From: Cyclobacteriaceae bacterium
GTDB lineage: Bacteria > Bacteroidota > Bacteroidia > Cytophagales > Cyclobacteriaceae
Assembly (NCBI GenBank): GCA_016787665.1
Contig: JAEUUC010000009.1
Span: 257,744 to 321,743 of the forward strand
Reading direction: 5' to 3'
Length of the DNA stretch: 64,000 bases
Part shown: piece by piece, positions 54,614 through 62,866 of the stretch
Layout: each line of letters starts with the position of its first letter
Position numbering within the stretch: the first letter of the stretch is position 1
The notes under the pieces: generated by a model
Seen by the model: only the letters and a program-made list of their open reading frames with translations
Databases searched by the model: none
What the model was told of the DNA's origin: nothing
Program-made: the position numbers and the translations under genes

Positions 54614-54649
54614 AAAAAAGGTGAGTCGTAACGATTCACCTTTTTTTTT
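54614..54649 (+). terminator. Intrinsic terminator after TonB receptor
   Basis: AAAAAAGGTGAGTCG pairs with CGATTCACCTTTTTT (one G-T) across a TAA loop and runs into nine T. It lies 20 bases after the stop and just before the permease gene. Confidence 0.88.
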
Positions 54650-54662
54650 CAACTTGCTGATC

Positions 54663-55958
54663 ATGGCGCAACCCAAAATCGGATTTTGGACCAGCACTTC
54701 GCTGGTGATGGGTAACATGATTGCCTCCGCCATGTTCATGCTGCCGGCCGCACTAGCCTCGTTTGGCAGCATCAGCCTCATCGGTTGGCTGGTGTCCGGG
54801 GCCGGAGCCGTTTGCCTGGCATTGGTGTTCAGCTGGCTGAGCCAGCTAATGCCCTTGGCCAATGGTGGCCCCTATGCGTACACACGCGAAGGCCTTGGCG
54901 ACTTCGCGGCCTTTCTGGTGGGTTGGGGGTATTGGATTTCCGTTTGGTCAACCAATGCGGCTATCTCCGTTGCCTTCATTAGCTACCTCACAGTGTTCTT
55001 TCCGGTTTTAGGGGTCAATGCCTTCTATGCTGTGGCCGTGGGCCTCGGTAGTATCTGGTTGCTGACGTGGATCAATGCCCATGGACTTAAGAAAGCGGGC
55101 GCAGTTCAACTGGTGACTACCATATTGAAGATTGCGCCTCTCATATTAGTCACAATGGGTGGAGCCTTTTTCATTCAGACGGAGAACTACCAACCATTCA
55201 ACAGCAGCGGTACATCAGATATGGCCGCCATTACTTCCACCGCCACATTGACCTTGTTTGCTTTTATGGGGCTGGAGTGTGCCACCATTCCCTCGGGCAG
55301 TGTGGCGAATGCCGGCAAGACCATTGCCCGCGCCACGCTGGTGGGCACACTCGCGGTCACCGTCTTGTATGTGTTAGGTACGGTTGTGATTATGGGAGTT
55401 CTTTCGCCTGAGCTGTTGAAGAACTCGAAGGCGCCTTTCGCGGATGCGGCCACCTACCTGTGGGGCGATTGGGCGGGCTACGTGGTAGCGGCCGGTGCTG
55501 TGATATCAACTTTTGGAGCACTGAATGGGTGGATCATTATGCAAGGCCAGATCCCAGCAGCGGCAGCAGCCGATCGCTTATTCCCCTCGTCTTTTGGTAA
55601 ATTGAACAAGCGCGGGGCGCCCGTTTTAAGTCTGGTCGTATCGAGCACCTTAATCTCGCTCTTGCTGTTCATGAACTTCAGCCGTAACCTGGCCGATACG
55701 TACCGGTTCATCATTCTGATTTCGACCATGACGGTTCTGGTTGCCTTTTTGTTTTCGAGTGTGTCGTATCTGGTATTGGCCGTGCGTTCAGGAGATACCC
55801 GGTGGAACCAGCCATGGAAATTTCTTATCGCGATCATCGCCTTCGTCTACTCGCTCTGGGCTGTGGCGGGATCGGGTCAGGAGGCGGTTTACTGGGGATT
55901 CCTGCTCTTGATTGCGGGGGTACCCCTTTATGGCATCAGTAAGATAGTACGGTTTTAG
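54663..55958 (+). CDS. APC-family amino-acid permease
   Basis: A 431-residue protein with 12 predicted helices. The ATG at 54663 is used because an upstream GTG lies inside the terminator. Helix 1 carries GNMIASAMFMLPAALASFG, resembling the substrate-binding unwound helix of AdiC-like arginine/agmatine antiporters and other APC exchangers, and helix 6 GLECATIPSGSVANAGKTI. It transports amino acids or amines across the inner membrane. A bidirectional terminator follows. Confidence 0.9.
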   Translation: MAQPKIGFWTSTSLVMGNMIASAMFMLPAALASFGSISLIGWLVSGAGAVCLALVFSWLSQLMPLANGGPYAYTREGLGDFAAFLVGWGYWISVWSTNAAISVAFISYLTVFFPVLGVNAFYAVAVGLGSIWLLTWINAHGLKKAGAVQLVTTILKIAPLILVTMGGAFFIQTENYQPFNSSGTSDMAAITSTATLTLFAFMGLECATIPSGSVANAGKTIARATLVGTLAVTVLYVLGTVVIMGVLSPELLKNSKAPFADAATYLWGDWAGYVVAAGAVISTFGALNGWIIMQGQIPAAAAADRLFPSSFGKLNKRGAPVLSLVVSSTLISLLLFMNFSRNLADTYRFIILISTMTVLVAFLFSSVSYLVLAVRSGDTRWNQPWKFLIAIIAFVYSLWAVAGSGQEAVYWGFLLLIAGVPLYGISKIVRF

Positions 55959-56050
55959 AACTGGTACCGGAGAAGATATCGATAAGTAACTTACGCCATT
56001 GCGCCACTTTGCAACCCATAATTTACCAGTCATCGAATAATTTGAAACAT

Positions 56051-56081
56051 AAAAAACCCGGAATCACTTCCGGGTTTTTTT
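56051..56081. terminator. Bidirectional terminator (permease / acyl-CoA dehydrogenase)
   Basis: A perfect 13-bp stem AAAAAACCCGGAA / TTCCGGGTTTTTT with a TCAC loop lies between the convergent genes. Confidence 0.93.
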
Positions 56082-56089
56082 GCTCGTGG

Positions 56090-56129
56090 TTGGTTATTCG
56101 TTGTTCGTGTGTTTCGAACAACCAATTAC
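56090..56129. repeat. Divergent inverted heptamer element IV
   Basis: Heptamers TTGGTTA, TTCGTTG and TTCGTGT (56090-56110) face GAACAAC and CAATTAC (56116-56129) across a GTTTC spacer. The layout is like elements I-III of the same operon but the sequence is less conserved. It sits at the 3' end of the acyl-CoA dehydrogenase gene. Confidence 0.5.
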
Positions 56130-56135
56130 GATGAT

Positions 56136-57938
56136 TTAAAACGGATACTCGCCCTTCTCAATCACATGGCTTGCCACCTTGCGTCTGGCTTCCTTGAGAT
56201 TGTAAGGGTCAATTTTCGTGAATCGCTTCAGGCCCATCAACATCAAGCGCAGCTCATCACCTTCGGCAAAGGCGCTGATGGCTTCGCGACCGGCTTCGGC
56301 AGCGCGGTTCACGGCATGGTGCAAGTAGATCATGGCCATGGCTTTCTCCAACTCGCAGGCGGCTTCGCCCCGTTGGCTGATCATCTTCTCTACGCGCAGC
56401 AGGCACGACTCGGCCACGTAGCCTTCGATGAGCATATCGGCCAGATTCATGAGTACTTCCTGCTCCTCGCTGAGTTTCATCATGTACTTCTGTACGGCTG
56501 CTCCGGCCGCCATCAGCCCAGCTTTCTTCAGATTAGCAATTACCTTTTTCTCTTTCGCGAATACGCCATCATCATCGCCACTGCCGAAATCCGGCACGCT
56601 CATCAGTTCTTTTTGTACGGCCATGGCAGGCGCCATCAGATCTAACGTGCCTTTCATGGCGCGTTTCAGCAGCATGTCGATGGTGAGCATGCGGTTGATT
56701 TCGTTGGTGCCTTCGAAGATGCGGTTGATGCGCGCATCGCGGTAGGCGCGGTCCATCGGCCCCTCGGCCGAGAAGCCCATACCGCCATAAATCTGTACGC
56801 CTTCGTCCACCACAAAATCGAGCACCTCACTGCCATGCACTTTCATGATGGCGCACTCAATGGCAAATTCTTCAAGTGACTTGAGACGTGCCTGGCTGCT
56901 ATCCACGCCACTGGCGATGAACGCGTGATACGCATCTTCAATATTCTGGCTGGCGCGGTAGTGCGCTGACTCGGAAGCAAATATTTTGGTCGTCATCTCG
57001 GCCAGCTTGTGCTTAATGGCACCAAAGTTGGCGATGGATGTACCGAATTGCTTGCGCTCTTTCGCGTAACGTACAGCGGTGCTCACCGTCATCTTGCAAC
57101 CACCCAGTGCAGCAACGCCCAGTTTGATTCGCCCGATGTTGAGGATGTTCACGGCAATCTTGAAACCATTTTCGCGCTCGCTCAACATATTCTCTACCGG
57201 CACTTTGCAGTCGTTAAAGAAAATCTGGCGTGTAGATGAGCCTTTGATGCCCATCTTTTTCTCTTCTTCGTTCATGGTGATGCCGCCAAAGGCTTTCTCC
57301 ACGATGAAGGCAGTGAGGTTCTTGTCGTTGTCAATTTTGGCGAACACCACATACACATCCGCGAAGCCACCATTGGTGATCCACATCTTCTGGCCGTTGA
57401 GAATGTAATGCTTGCCGTCTGCCGAAAGTGTGGCTTTCGTTTTGCCCGAATTGGCGTCTGAGCCTGAATCGGGTTCGGTCAGACAGTAGGCCGCTTTCCA
57501 TTTTCCGGAAGCAAGATTCGGGATGTATTTTTTCTTTTGCGCTTCGTTGCCGTAGTACAAAATGGGCAGTGTGCCAATGCCCGTGTGCGCAGAGATGGCC
57601 ACCGCGAACGAATGCCCGGCTCCTAGCACTTCGGCTACCAGCATGGTGGAGTTGAAGTCCATGCCAAAGCCACCGAGCTCCTGCGGTACAGAAGTTCCCA
57701 GCAAACCGAGTTCGCCTGCTTTGTCGAGCAAGTTGGGCATCAGTTCCGGGTGTTTCATCGAGTCGATCTCGTCCAGGCGTGGGTACACCTCCTGCTTCAA
57801 AAAGTCTTTACATGTCTGTGCGATCATGCGTTGCTCTTCGGTAAACTCTTCGGGAATGAAGATGTCGTGTGCGCTGGTTTCGCGGATGAGGAATTCTCCG
57901 CCTTTGATTGCTTTCTTGGTCTCTACTGCTGTTGCCAT
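56136..57938 (-). CDS. Acyl-CoA dehydrogenase (long form)
   Basis: A 600-residue protein, long for the family because of a C-terminal helical extension of the VLCAD/FadE type. Motifs: AYCLTEPDSGSDA (FAD and substrate), WITNGGFADVYVV, YGGMGFSAEGPMDRAYRDARINRIFEGTNEINR with the catalytic-loop region. It oxidises acyl-CoA to trans-2-enoyl-CoA, the first step of beta-oxidation, passing electrons to an ETF. Last gene of the operon; the start lies one base from heptamer element III. Confidence 0.94.
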   Translation of the reverse strand: MATAVETKKAIKGGEFLIRETSAHDIFIPEEFTEEQRMIAQTCKDFLKQEVYPRLDEIDSMKHPELMPNLLDKAGELGLLGTSVPQELGGFGMDFNSTMLVAEVLGAGHSFAVAISAHTGIGTLPILYYGNEAQKKKYIPNLASGKWKAAYCLTEPDSGSDANSGKTKATLSADGKHYILNGQKMWITNGGFADVYVVFAKIDNDKNLTAFIVEKAFGGITMNEEEKKMGIKGSSTRQIFFNDCKVPVENMLSERENGFKIAVNILNIGRIKLGVAALGGCKMTVSTAVRYAKERKQFGTSIANFGAIKHKLAEMTTKIFASESAHYRASQNIEDAYHAFIASGVDSSQARLKSLEEFAIECAIMKVHGSEVLDFVVDEGVQIYGGMGFSAEGPMDRAYRDARINRIFEGTNEINRMLTIDMLLKRAMKGTLDLMAPAMAVQKELMSVPDFGSGDDDGVFAKEKKVIANLKKAGLMAAGAAVQKYMMKLSEEQEVLMNLADMLIEGYVAESCLLRVEKMISQRGEAACELEKAMAMIYLHHAVNRAAEAGREAISAFAEGDELRLMLMGLKRFTKIDPYNLKEARRKVASHVIEKGEYPF

Positions 57939-57939
57939 A

Positions 57940-58002
57940 TTGGTTGGTAGTTCTTAGTTGATAGTTGTTAGTTCTTAGTTGTTAGTTTTTAGTTTTTGGG
58001 TG
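57940..58002. repeat. Heptamer array, left arm of element III
   Basis: Nine consecutive 7-mers: TTGGTTG, GTAGTTC, TTAGTTG, ATAGTTG, TTAGTTC, TTAGTTG, TTAGTTT, TTAGTTT and TTGGGTG. The array fills the gap between acyl-CoA dehydrogenase and the four-helix-bundle gene and contains the latter's stop codon (57989). Confidence 0.88.
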
Positions 58003-58426
58003 GGAGGGATTCGATGTCTGCATTATAGTCTACAAATTGTTCATTGACGGCTGTTGCTGAATGTCCGGTCGATCGTTTCTGGAAGTAATTGATGAAGCCA
58101 CTCAACAATCTCTTGCACGATTTGATTCGAACCATCGAGTGGTCTAGATCTCCAGCGGATACGTATTTCAAATCATAAGCGATCAATACTTGCGTTTCAA
58201 CTTCGTATAAGCTGCCCCGGGCGATATAAAACAATTGAATAGAGTCTTTAAAGTGATTGCGACCACAACCTTCAGCGATGTTGGAAGGTATCGAAACGGC
58301 CGCTCGCGTTAGTTGATTAGTTAGTCCAAATTGTTCTTCCTTAGGGAATCCCTTGGATAGTTCATAAATCTGCCGCACCAAATCCTTGGCTTGTTTCCAA
58401 ACTTCCAAATCTGTATACGACTCCAT
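57989..58426 (-). CDS. Four-helix-bundle protein (23S rRNA IVS / S23 type)
   Basis: A 145-residue protein. The S23/IVS family signature is clear: DLEVWKQAKDLVRQIYELSKGFPKEEQFGLTNQLTRAAVSIPSNIAEGCGRN, and then SLYEVETQVLIAYDLKYVS. Family members are encoded by intervening sequences in rRNA genes or stand alone, and one (Avd) is part of diversity-generating retroelements; their role is unclear. It splits an operon of beta-oxidation genes and is enclosed by inverted TTAGTTG/CAACTAA arrays, so it looks like the cargo or helper of a small mobile element. The stop codon is formed by the array. Confidence 0.88.
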   Translation of the reverse strand: MESYTDLEVWKQAKDLVRQIYELSKGFPKEEQFGLTNQLTRAAVSIPSNIAEGCGRNHFKDSIQLFYIARGSLYEVETQVLIAYDLKYVSAGDLDHSMVRIKSCKRLLSGFINYFQKRSTGHSATAVNEQFVDYNADIESLPPKN

Positions 58427-58439
58427 GTCTTCCTACCGA

Positions 58440-58467
58440 CAACTACGAACTAACAACCAACAACTAA
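58440..58467. repeat. Heptamer array, right arm of element III
   Basis: Four 7-mers CAACTAC, GAACTAA, CAACCAA and CAACTAA, the reverse complement of the left-arm type. The array lies upstream of the four-helix-bundle gene and contains the thiolase stop codon. Confidence 0.86.
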
Positions 58468-59639
58468 TTCAATAATTCATAAACCCCCGCCACGCCCTGG
58501 CCGCCACCGACACAAGCGGTTACCATGCCGTACTTCTTGTTCTGTCTGCGGAGTTCGTTGAAGAGTTGCACGGACAGGCGTGCACCCGATGATCCGAGGG
58601 GATGACCCACGGCAATGGCGCCTCCGTTTACGTTCAGTTTGCTGCGGTCGATGCCGAGCTCTTTTACCACGCCCAATGCCTGTGCAGCAAAGGCCTCGTT
58701 CAACTCAATCAGGTCGATGTCTTCCAGTTTCTTCCCTGCGATCTTCAGCGCCTTGGGGATAGCCGCCACCGGTCCGATGCCCATGATGCGCGGCTCTACG
58801 CCAGCTACGGCATAGCTGACTAGTCGGGCAATCGGTTTCAGGTTGAGCTGCTTTACCATGCGCTCGCTCACGACCATCACAAACGCAGCACCATCCGAAG
58901 TCTGCGAAGAATTTCCTGCGGTTACCGTTCCACCCATGGCAAAGGCGGGCTTCAACTTTGCAAGGCCTTCCACCGTAGTGTCGGCACGAATGCCTTCATC
59001 GGTGGCCACCACGAACTCGCGGGTTTTCTTCTTCATGGTTTCATCCACGTAGGTTTCCTTCACCGTGATCGGCACCACCTCGTCTTTGAATTTGCCCGCT
59101 TTCCAGGCCGCGGCTGCCTTCATGTGCGATTCATACGAAAACTGGTCTTGTTCCTCGCGGGAGATCTTGAATTGCTTCGAGACTTCCTCGGCCGTAAGGC
59201 CCATGCTGGTGTAGTAGTTCGGGTTGTCTTTGGCGATGGCCCAGTTGAGCGCAGTTTTAAATCCCATCACGGGCACCATGCTCATTGACTCGGTGCCTCC
59301 GGCAATGATGATGTCTGCCTGCCCGGCCTGAATCCGCTGGCTGGCGATGGCGATCGTTTCCAAACCTGATCCGCAGTAGCGATTCACCACCATGCCGGGC
59401 ACATCAACGCCAAGCGCTAACAGCGAAATCATGCGGCCCATTTGCATGCCCTGCTCAGCCTCCGGCACTGCGTTGCCTACGATGAGGTCGTCCACCATCT
59501 TGTTTTCTACGCCCGGCACTGATTTCACCAGGTGCTTGATCACGTCAGCGGCAAGGTCATCCGGCCGCGTAAAACGAAATCCGCCTTTTTTGGCTTTGCC
59601 AACGCCTGTTCTGAATCCGGCTACGATGTATGCATCCAT
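58464..59639 (-). CDS. Acetyl-CoA C-acyltransferase (thiolase)
   Basis: A 391-residue protein of normal thiolase length. Active-site Cys89 in [12 protein letters not shown], the His in [18 protein letters not shown], and Cys near the end in [17 protein letters not shown]. It cleaves 3-ketoacyl-CoA to acetyl-CoA and shortened acyl-CoA, the last step of beta-oxidation. It follows the HCDH/ECH gene by 85 bases, a gap filled by element II. Confidence 0.96.
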   Translation of the reverse strand: MDAYIVAGFRTGVGKAKKGGFRFTRPDDLAADVIKHLVKSVPGVENKMVDDLIVGNAVPEAEQGMQMGRMISLLALGVDVPGMVVNRYCGSGLETIAIASQRIQAGQADIIIAGGTESMSMVPVMGFKTALNWAIAKDNPNYYTSMGLTAEEVSKQFKISREEQDQFSYESHMKAAAAWKAGKFKDEVVPITVKETYVDETMKKKTREFVVATDEGIRADTTVEGLAKLKPAFAMGGTVTAGNSSQTSDGAAFVMVVSERMVKQLNLKPIARLVSYAVAGVEPRIMGIGPVAAIPKALKIAGKKLEDIDLIELNEAFAAQALGVVKELGIDRSKLNVNGGAIAVGHPLGSSGARLSVQLFNELRRQNKKYGMVTACVGGGQGVAGVYELLN

Positions 59640-59643
59640 ACTT

Positions 59644-59719
59644 TAAGTTGTTAGTTATTAGTTGAAAGTTGTTAGGATGGTATTAGTCTAGCAACTAACA
59701 ACCATCAACTAACAACCAT
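59644..59719. repeat. Inverted heptamer element II
   Basis: The left arm (TAAGTTG, TTAGTTA, TTAGTTG, AAAGTTG at 59644-59671) faces a right arm (CAACTAA, CAACCAT, CAACTAA, CAACCAT at 59692-59719) over a 20-base spacer. It holds no gene. It fills the fadJ-thiolase gap. Confidence 0.87.
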
Positions 59720-59724
59720 TTCGT

Positions 59725-62124
59725 TTAGTTTCGTAAAGGTTTCCCCCCTGTTAAAATGCTCTGTATCCGTTCCAGTGTTTTGCGCTCGCCACACAGGGAT
59801 ACAAACGCTTCGCGCTCGAGGTCGAGGAGGTATTGTTCGCTGACTTCCTGCGGGTAGCTGAGGTCGCCACCGCACATGATGTTGGCGATCTTCATCGCGA
59901 TTTTGGCATCGTGTTCGCTCACGTAGCGGCCCATCTTCATGCCGTTTACGCCCGCGGCAAAAAGCGCCATGCCGGTGCGACCCTGCACGCGAATGTTAGT
60001 CGCCTGTGGCTTCATGGTATAGCCGGCATCGGCCAACTCGATTACGGCTGCTTTGGCATCCAGAATCTGGCGGTCTTTGTTCACGCTGATGCGGTCCTGC
60101 TCGCGCAGTACGCCCATCTCGCGTGCCTCCTCAGCGCTCAGCGCCACTTTTGCGGTAGCGATGTTCATGAACGCATTTTGCAGCGCATTCAATTCTACAT
60201 CTCCTTCCTGAAACATGTCGCTTACGCGCTTGGTAAATTCTTTGGTACCTCCGCCACCGGGAATCAGGCCCACGCCAACTTCTACCAGCCCGATGTACGT
60301 TTCGGCTGCCGCCTGCACCAGGTCGGCATGCATCGTCATTTCGCAACCGCCACCCAGCGTGCGGCTCTGCGGGCATACTACTACGGGTACGCCCGAATAG
60401 CGAATGCGCATAACGGAATTCTGGAACGCGCGCACCATGAAATCCAACTCATCATAATCCTGTTCGATGGCATACATAAACACCATGCCCAGGTTAGCAC
60501 CCAATGAGAAGTCTGCACCCTGATGACCGATCACCAGTCCGCGGTAATTTTTTTCAGCCAGATCAATGGCTTTGTTCATGCCCTCCACCACGGCACTGCC
60601 GAGCGTATAGCTCTTGCTGTGCCACGAGAAGTTGATCACGCCATCGCCCAGGTCGGTGACTTTAGAATCAGCATTTTTCCAAACGATGTTGTCGCTGAGG
60701 TTTTCCAGAATGATAAATGCCTCTTTGCTCGTGATCGTTTTGTAGCTCTTGCTCGGAATATCGTAGTACTTGCGCTGGCCGCCTTCTACTTTATAGAATG
60801 TTTTATGACCGGCCGCCAACATTTCGTGAACCCATGCTGCCGGTTTGTAGCCTGCGGCCTCCATGGCTTGCGCAGTTTTTTCTACGCCCAGCGCATCCCA
60901 GGTATCAAACGGCCCGAGTTCCCATCCAAAGCCCGCGCAGACAGCATCATCGATGCGGTACAGCTCATCGCTGATTTCCGGAATGCGGTTGGAGGCGTAT
61001 TGAAACAGACCATAGAAACAGTCGCGATAGAAATCACCGGCCTTGTCTTTGCCTGCCAGCAACACTTTGAAACGGTCGCGCAGGTTGTCGATGGTCTTCG
61101 TGGTTTCGAGCGTGGCGAATTTTGCTTTTGCCTTGGGTTTGTATTCGAGGGTTTTTAAATCCAGTGTGTGGATCTCCGATTTGCCATCGGGTGTTTTTAC
61201 TTTCTTATAAAAGCCCTGACCGGTTTTATCTCCCAGCCAGTTGTTCTTCTCCATTTTCGTTACCACCTCGCTGAGCTTAAACATCTCGCGGCCCTCATCA
61301 TTGGGCAAGCCAGCGTAGAGATTGTTGGCCACTTTTACGAGCGTGTCGAGGCCCACCACATCTGAAGTGCGGAACGTGGCCGACTTGGGGCGGCCGATTA
61401 CCGGGCCGGTGAGTTTGTCGATCTCATCTACATTGAGATCAAACTTCTGCATGGAGTCAATCACTTTTAACAATCCCCAAACACCCACGCGGTTGCCGAT
61501 GAAGGCCGGGGTGTCTTTGCAGAGCACAGAGGTCTTGCCCAGGTAGAGATCGCCATAGTGCAGCAGAAACTTCGTGACCTCCGGATCGGTGTGCGGTGTA
61601 GGGATAACCTCAAATAATTTGAGATAGCGGGGCGGGTTGAAGAAGTGCGTCCCCGCGAAATGTTTTTTGAAATCCTCGCTGCGGCCATCAGCCATCAGGT
61701 GGATGGGAATGCCAGACGTGTTGGAGGTGATGAGGGTGCCCGGCTTGCGGAATTTCTCCACCTGCTCGTACACTTTCTTTTTGATGTCGAGGTTTTCGGT
61801 TACAACCTCAATGGTCCAGTCGTAGTCTTTGATTTTTGAAAAATCGTCCGTGAAGTTTCCCAGTGAAATGCGCGGAATAAACTTCTTGCTGTAAATCGGG
61901 CCCGGGCTCGACTTGATGCAGCGATCGAAAGATGTTTGTACAATCCGGTTTTTCACAGCCTTGCTCTCGAGCGTAAGGCCTTTCGCCTTTTCTTCTTCGG
62001 TAAGGGCGTTGGGCGCAATGTCGAGCAGCAGTACCTGGCAACCGATGTTAGCAAAGTGGCAGGCGATGGCAGAGCCCATAACACCCGAGCCGAGTACAGC
62101 CACTTTTTTGATAGAACGGTTCAT
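59725..62124 (-). CDS. 3-hydroxyacyl-CoA dehydrogenase / enoyl-CoA hydratase fusion
   Basis: A 799-residue bifunctional enzyme of the FadN/FadB-related type with the dehydrogenase first. NAD-binding VAVLGSGVMGSAIACHFANIG is at about residues 8-28; the HCDH C-domain follows (TPAFIGNRVGVWGLL); the hydratase domain is C-terminal, with HQGADFSLGANLGM and GGGCEMTMHADLV. It hydrates enoyl-CoA and oxidises the 3-hydroxyacyl-CoA. First structural gene of the operon; a MarR gene lies upstream. Confidence 0.95.
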   Translation of the reverse strand: MNRSIKKVAVLGSGVMGSAIACHFANIGCQVLLLDIAPNALTEEEKAKGLTLESKAVKNRIVQTSFDRCIKSSPGPIYSKKFIPRISLGNFTDDFSKIKDYDWTIEVVTENLDIKKKVYEQVEKFRKPGTLITSNTSGIPIHLMADGRSEDFKKHFAGTHFFNPPRYLKLFEVIPTPHTDPEVTKFLLHYGDLYLGKTSVLCKDTPAFIGNRVGVWGLLKVIDSMQKFDLNVDEIDKLTGPVIGRPKSATFRTSDVVGLDTLVKVANNLYAGLPNDEGREMFKLSEVVTKMEKNNWLGDKTGQGFYKKVKTPDGKSEIHTLDLKTLEYKPKAKAKFATLETTKTIDNLRDRFKVLLAGKDKAGDFYRDCFYGLFQYASNRIPEISDELYRIDDAVCAGFGWELGPFDTWDALGVEKTAQAMEAAGYKPAAWVHEMLAAGHKTFYKVEGGQRKYYDIPSKSYKTITSKEAFIILENLSDNIVWKNADSKVTDLGDGVINFSWHSKSYTLGSAVVEGMNKAIDLAEKNYRGLVIGHQGADFSLGANLGMVFMYAIEQDYDELDFMVRAFQNSVMRIRYSGVPVVVCPQSRTLGGGCEMTMHADLVQAAAETYIGLVEVGVGLIPGGGGTKEFTKRVSDMFQEGDVELNALQNAFMNIATAKVALSAEEAREMGVLREQDRISVNKDRQILDAKAAVIELADAGYTMKPQATNIRVQGRTGMALFAAGVNGMKMGRYVSEHDAKIAMKIANIMCGGDLSYPQEVSEQYLLDLEREAFVSLCGERKTLERIQSILTGGKPLRN

Positions 62125-62134
62125 ATCGTAATGC

Positions 62135-62211
62135 TTAGTTGTTGGTTTTTAGTTTTTTGTTGTTAGCTGTTGGTCGCGAATAATCACTTTCAACTAAGAA
62201 CTAACAACCAA
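62135..62211. repeat. Inverted heptamer element I
   Basis: Six left-arm 7-mers (TTAGTTG, TTGGTTT, TTAGTTT, TTTGTTG, TTAGCTG, TTGGTCG; 62135-62176) and three right-arm 7-mers (CAACTAA, GAACTAA, CAACCAA; 62191-62211) flank a 14-base spacer. The right arm encodes the last residues and stop of the MarR gene. Confidence 0.86.
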
Positions 62212-62637
62212 TGTCTTTTTTTCGATTACTTCATTGATTTCCTGAATCACTTCAAAAAACACGTCCAGCTTGTGCGCAGGTATCTCGTCTCGCACGGCTT
62301 CGTTAAACCGCAGTACCGTTTCGCGCGACTTCTCTTTCATCTTCCTGCCTTCCTTGGTAAGCAACACGCGTACCGACCGCTTGTCATTCTTGTCCACCTG
62401 CCGGTAGATCAGTCCTTTTTCTTCCATCGATTTCAGCAGCCGGGTGAGGCTGCGGGGTTCCAACCCCATCAGCGGCCCGATTTTCATGGCGGGAGTTCCC
62501 TCCTCCGAAGAGATGTTGAGCAAGGCATACCCAATCGACATCGTCCCATCAAACTTGAGCGCCTGCTGGTTGTACATGCGTGCAATGGCATGCCAGGCGG
62601 TTTTGATGTGATAGTCCACGGTTTCCTCCCTTTTCAT
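62194..62637 (-). CDS. MarR-family transcriptional regulator of the beta-oxidation operon
   Basis: A 147-residue protein. The winged-helix domain is about residues 35-110: GTPAMKIGPLMGLEPRSLTRLLKSMEEKGLIYRQVDKNDKRSVRVLLT. I chose ATG 62637; an ATG at 62685 would lie within a promoter and operator. The C-terminal LVVSS is encoded by repeat DNA (element I). It is the first gene of the minus-strand operon and has an 18/20-symmetric palindrome in its promoter, so it is probably autoregulated and controls the fad genes, perhaps in response to acyl-CoA (inference). Confidence 0.88.
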   Translation of the reverse strand: MKREETVDYHIKTAWHAIARMYNQQALKFDGTMSIGYALLNISSEEGTPAMKIGPLMGLEPRSLTRLLKSMEEKGLIYRQVDKNDKRSVRVLLTKEGRKMKEKSRETVLRFNEAVRDEIPAHKLDVFFEVIQEINEVIEKKTLVVSS

Positions 62638-62665
62638 TTTTTGCAATCGAGTGCGGAAAGGTATA

Positions 62666-62693
62666 GAAAAATAGTCTGCATGCATACTATCAA
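62666..62693 (-). promoter_or_regulatory. Promoter of the marR-fad operon
   Basis: On the minus strand TTG (62693-62691) lies 17 bases before TATTTTTC (62673-62666), a near match to TAnnTTTG. It puts the transcription start near 62660, downstream of the ATG at 62685 and upstream of the chosen start at 62637. Confidence 0.66.
62671..62690. promoter_or_regulatory. Candidate MarR operator
   Basis: ATAGTCTGCATGCATACTAT is symmetric at 18 of 20 positions and sits exactly between the -33 and -7 elements of the promoter. This is a typical place and shape for MarR repression. Confidence 0.68.
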
Positions 62694-62866
62694 AATAAAA
62701 TTATTGTGAAGATTTTAAGTCTGGTTGCATTTAGCCCCGGTTCGTAATCCTTTGGTTAAACAGGGACTTTAGGCCAAACGGGGCGGCAAGCGCATCAGCG
62801 CAGATCACCGGATTTGATTACCAGCCTGAAAAAGTGGGCTTACCTCATGAAAAACGTCCTAATGGG

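Noticed and set aside
57940..58467. Heptamer arrays read as a CRISPR array
   Set aside because: The period is seven bases with no unique spacers and no cas genes; the two arms are inverted, not direct.
59833..61158. Two long plus-strand ORFs (about 220 codons each) opposite the HCDH/ECH gene
   Set aside because: Antisense shadows of a highly conserved gene in a GC-rich region; His/Ala-rich with no motifs.
62638..62685. ATG 62685 as the MarR start
   Set aside because: It lies within the operator and upstream of the predicted transcription start; the family N-terminus fits 62637.
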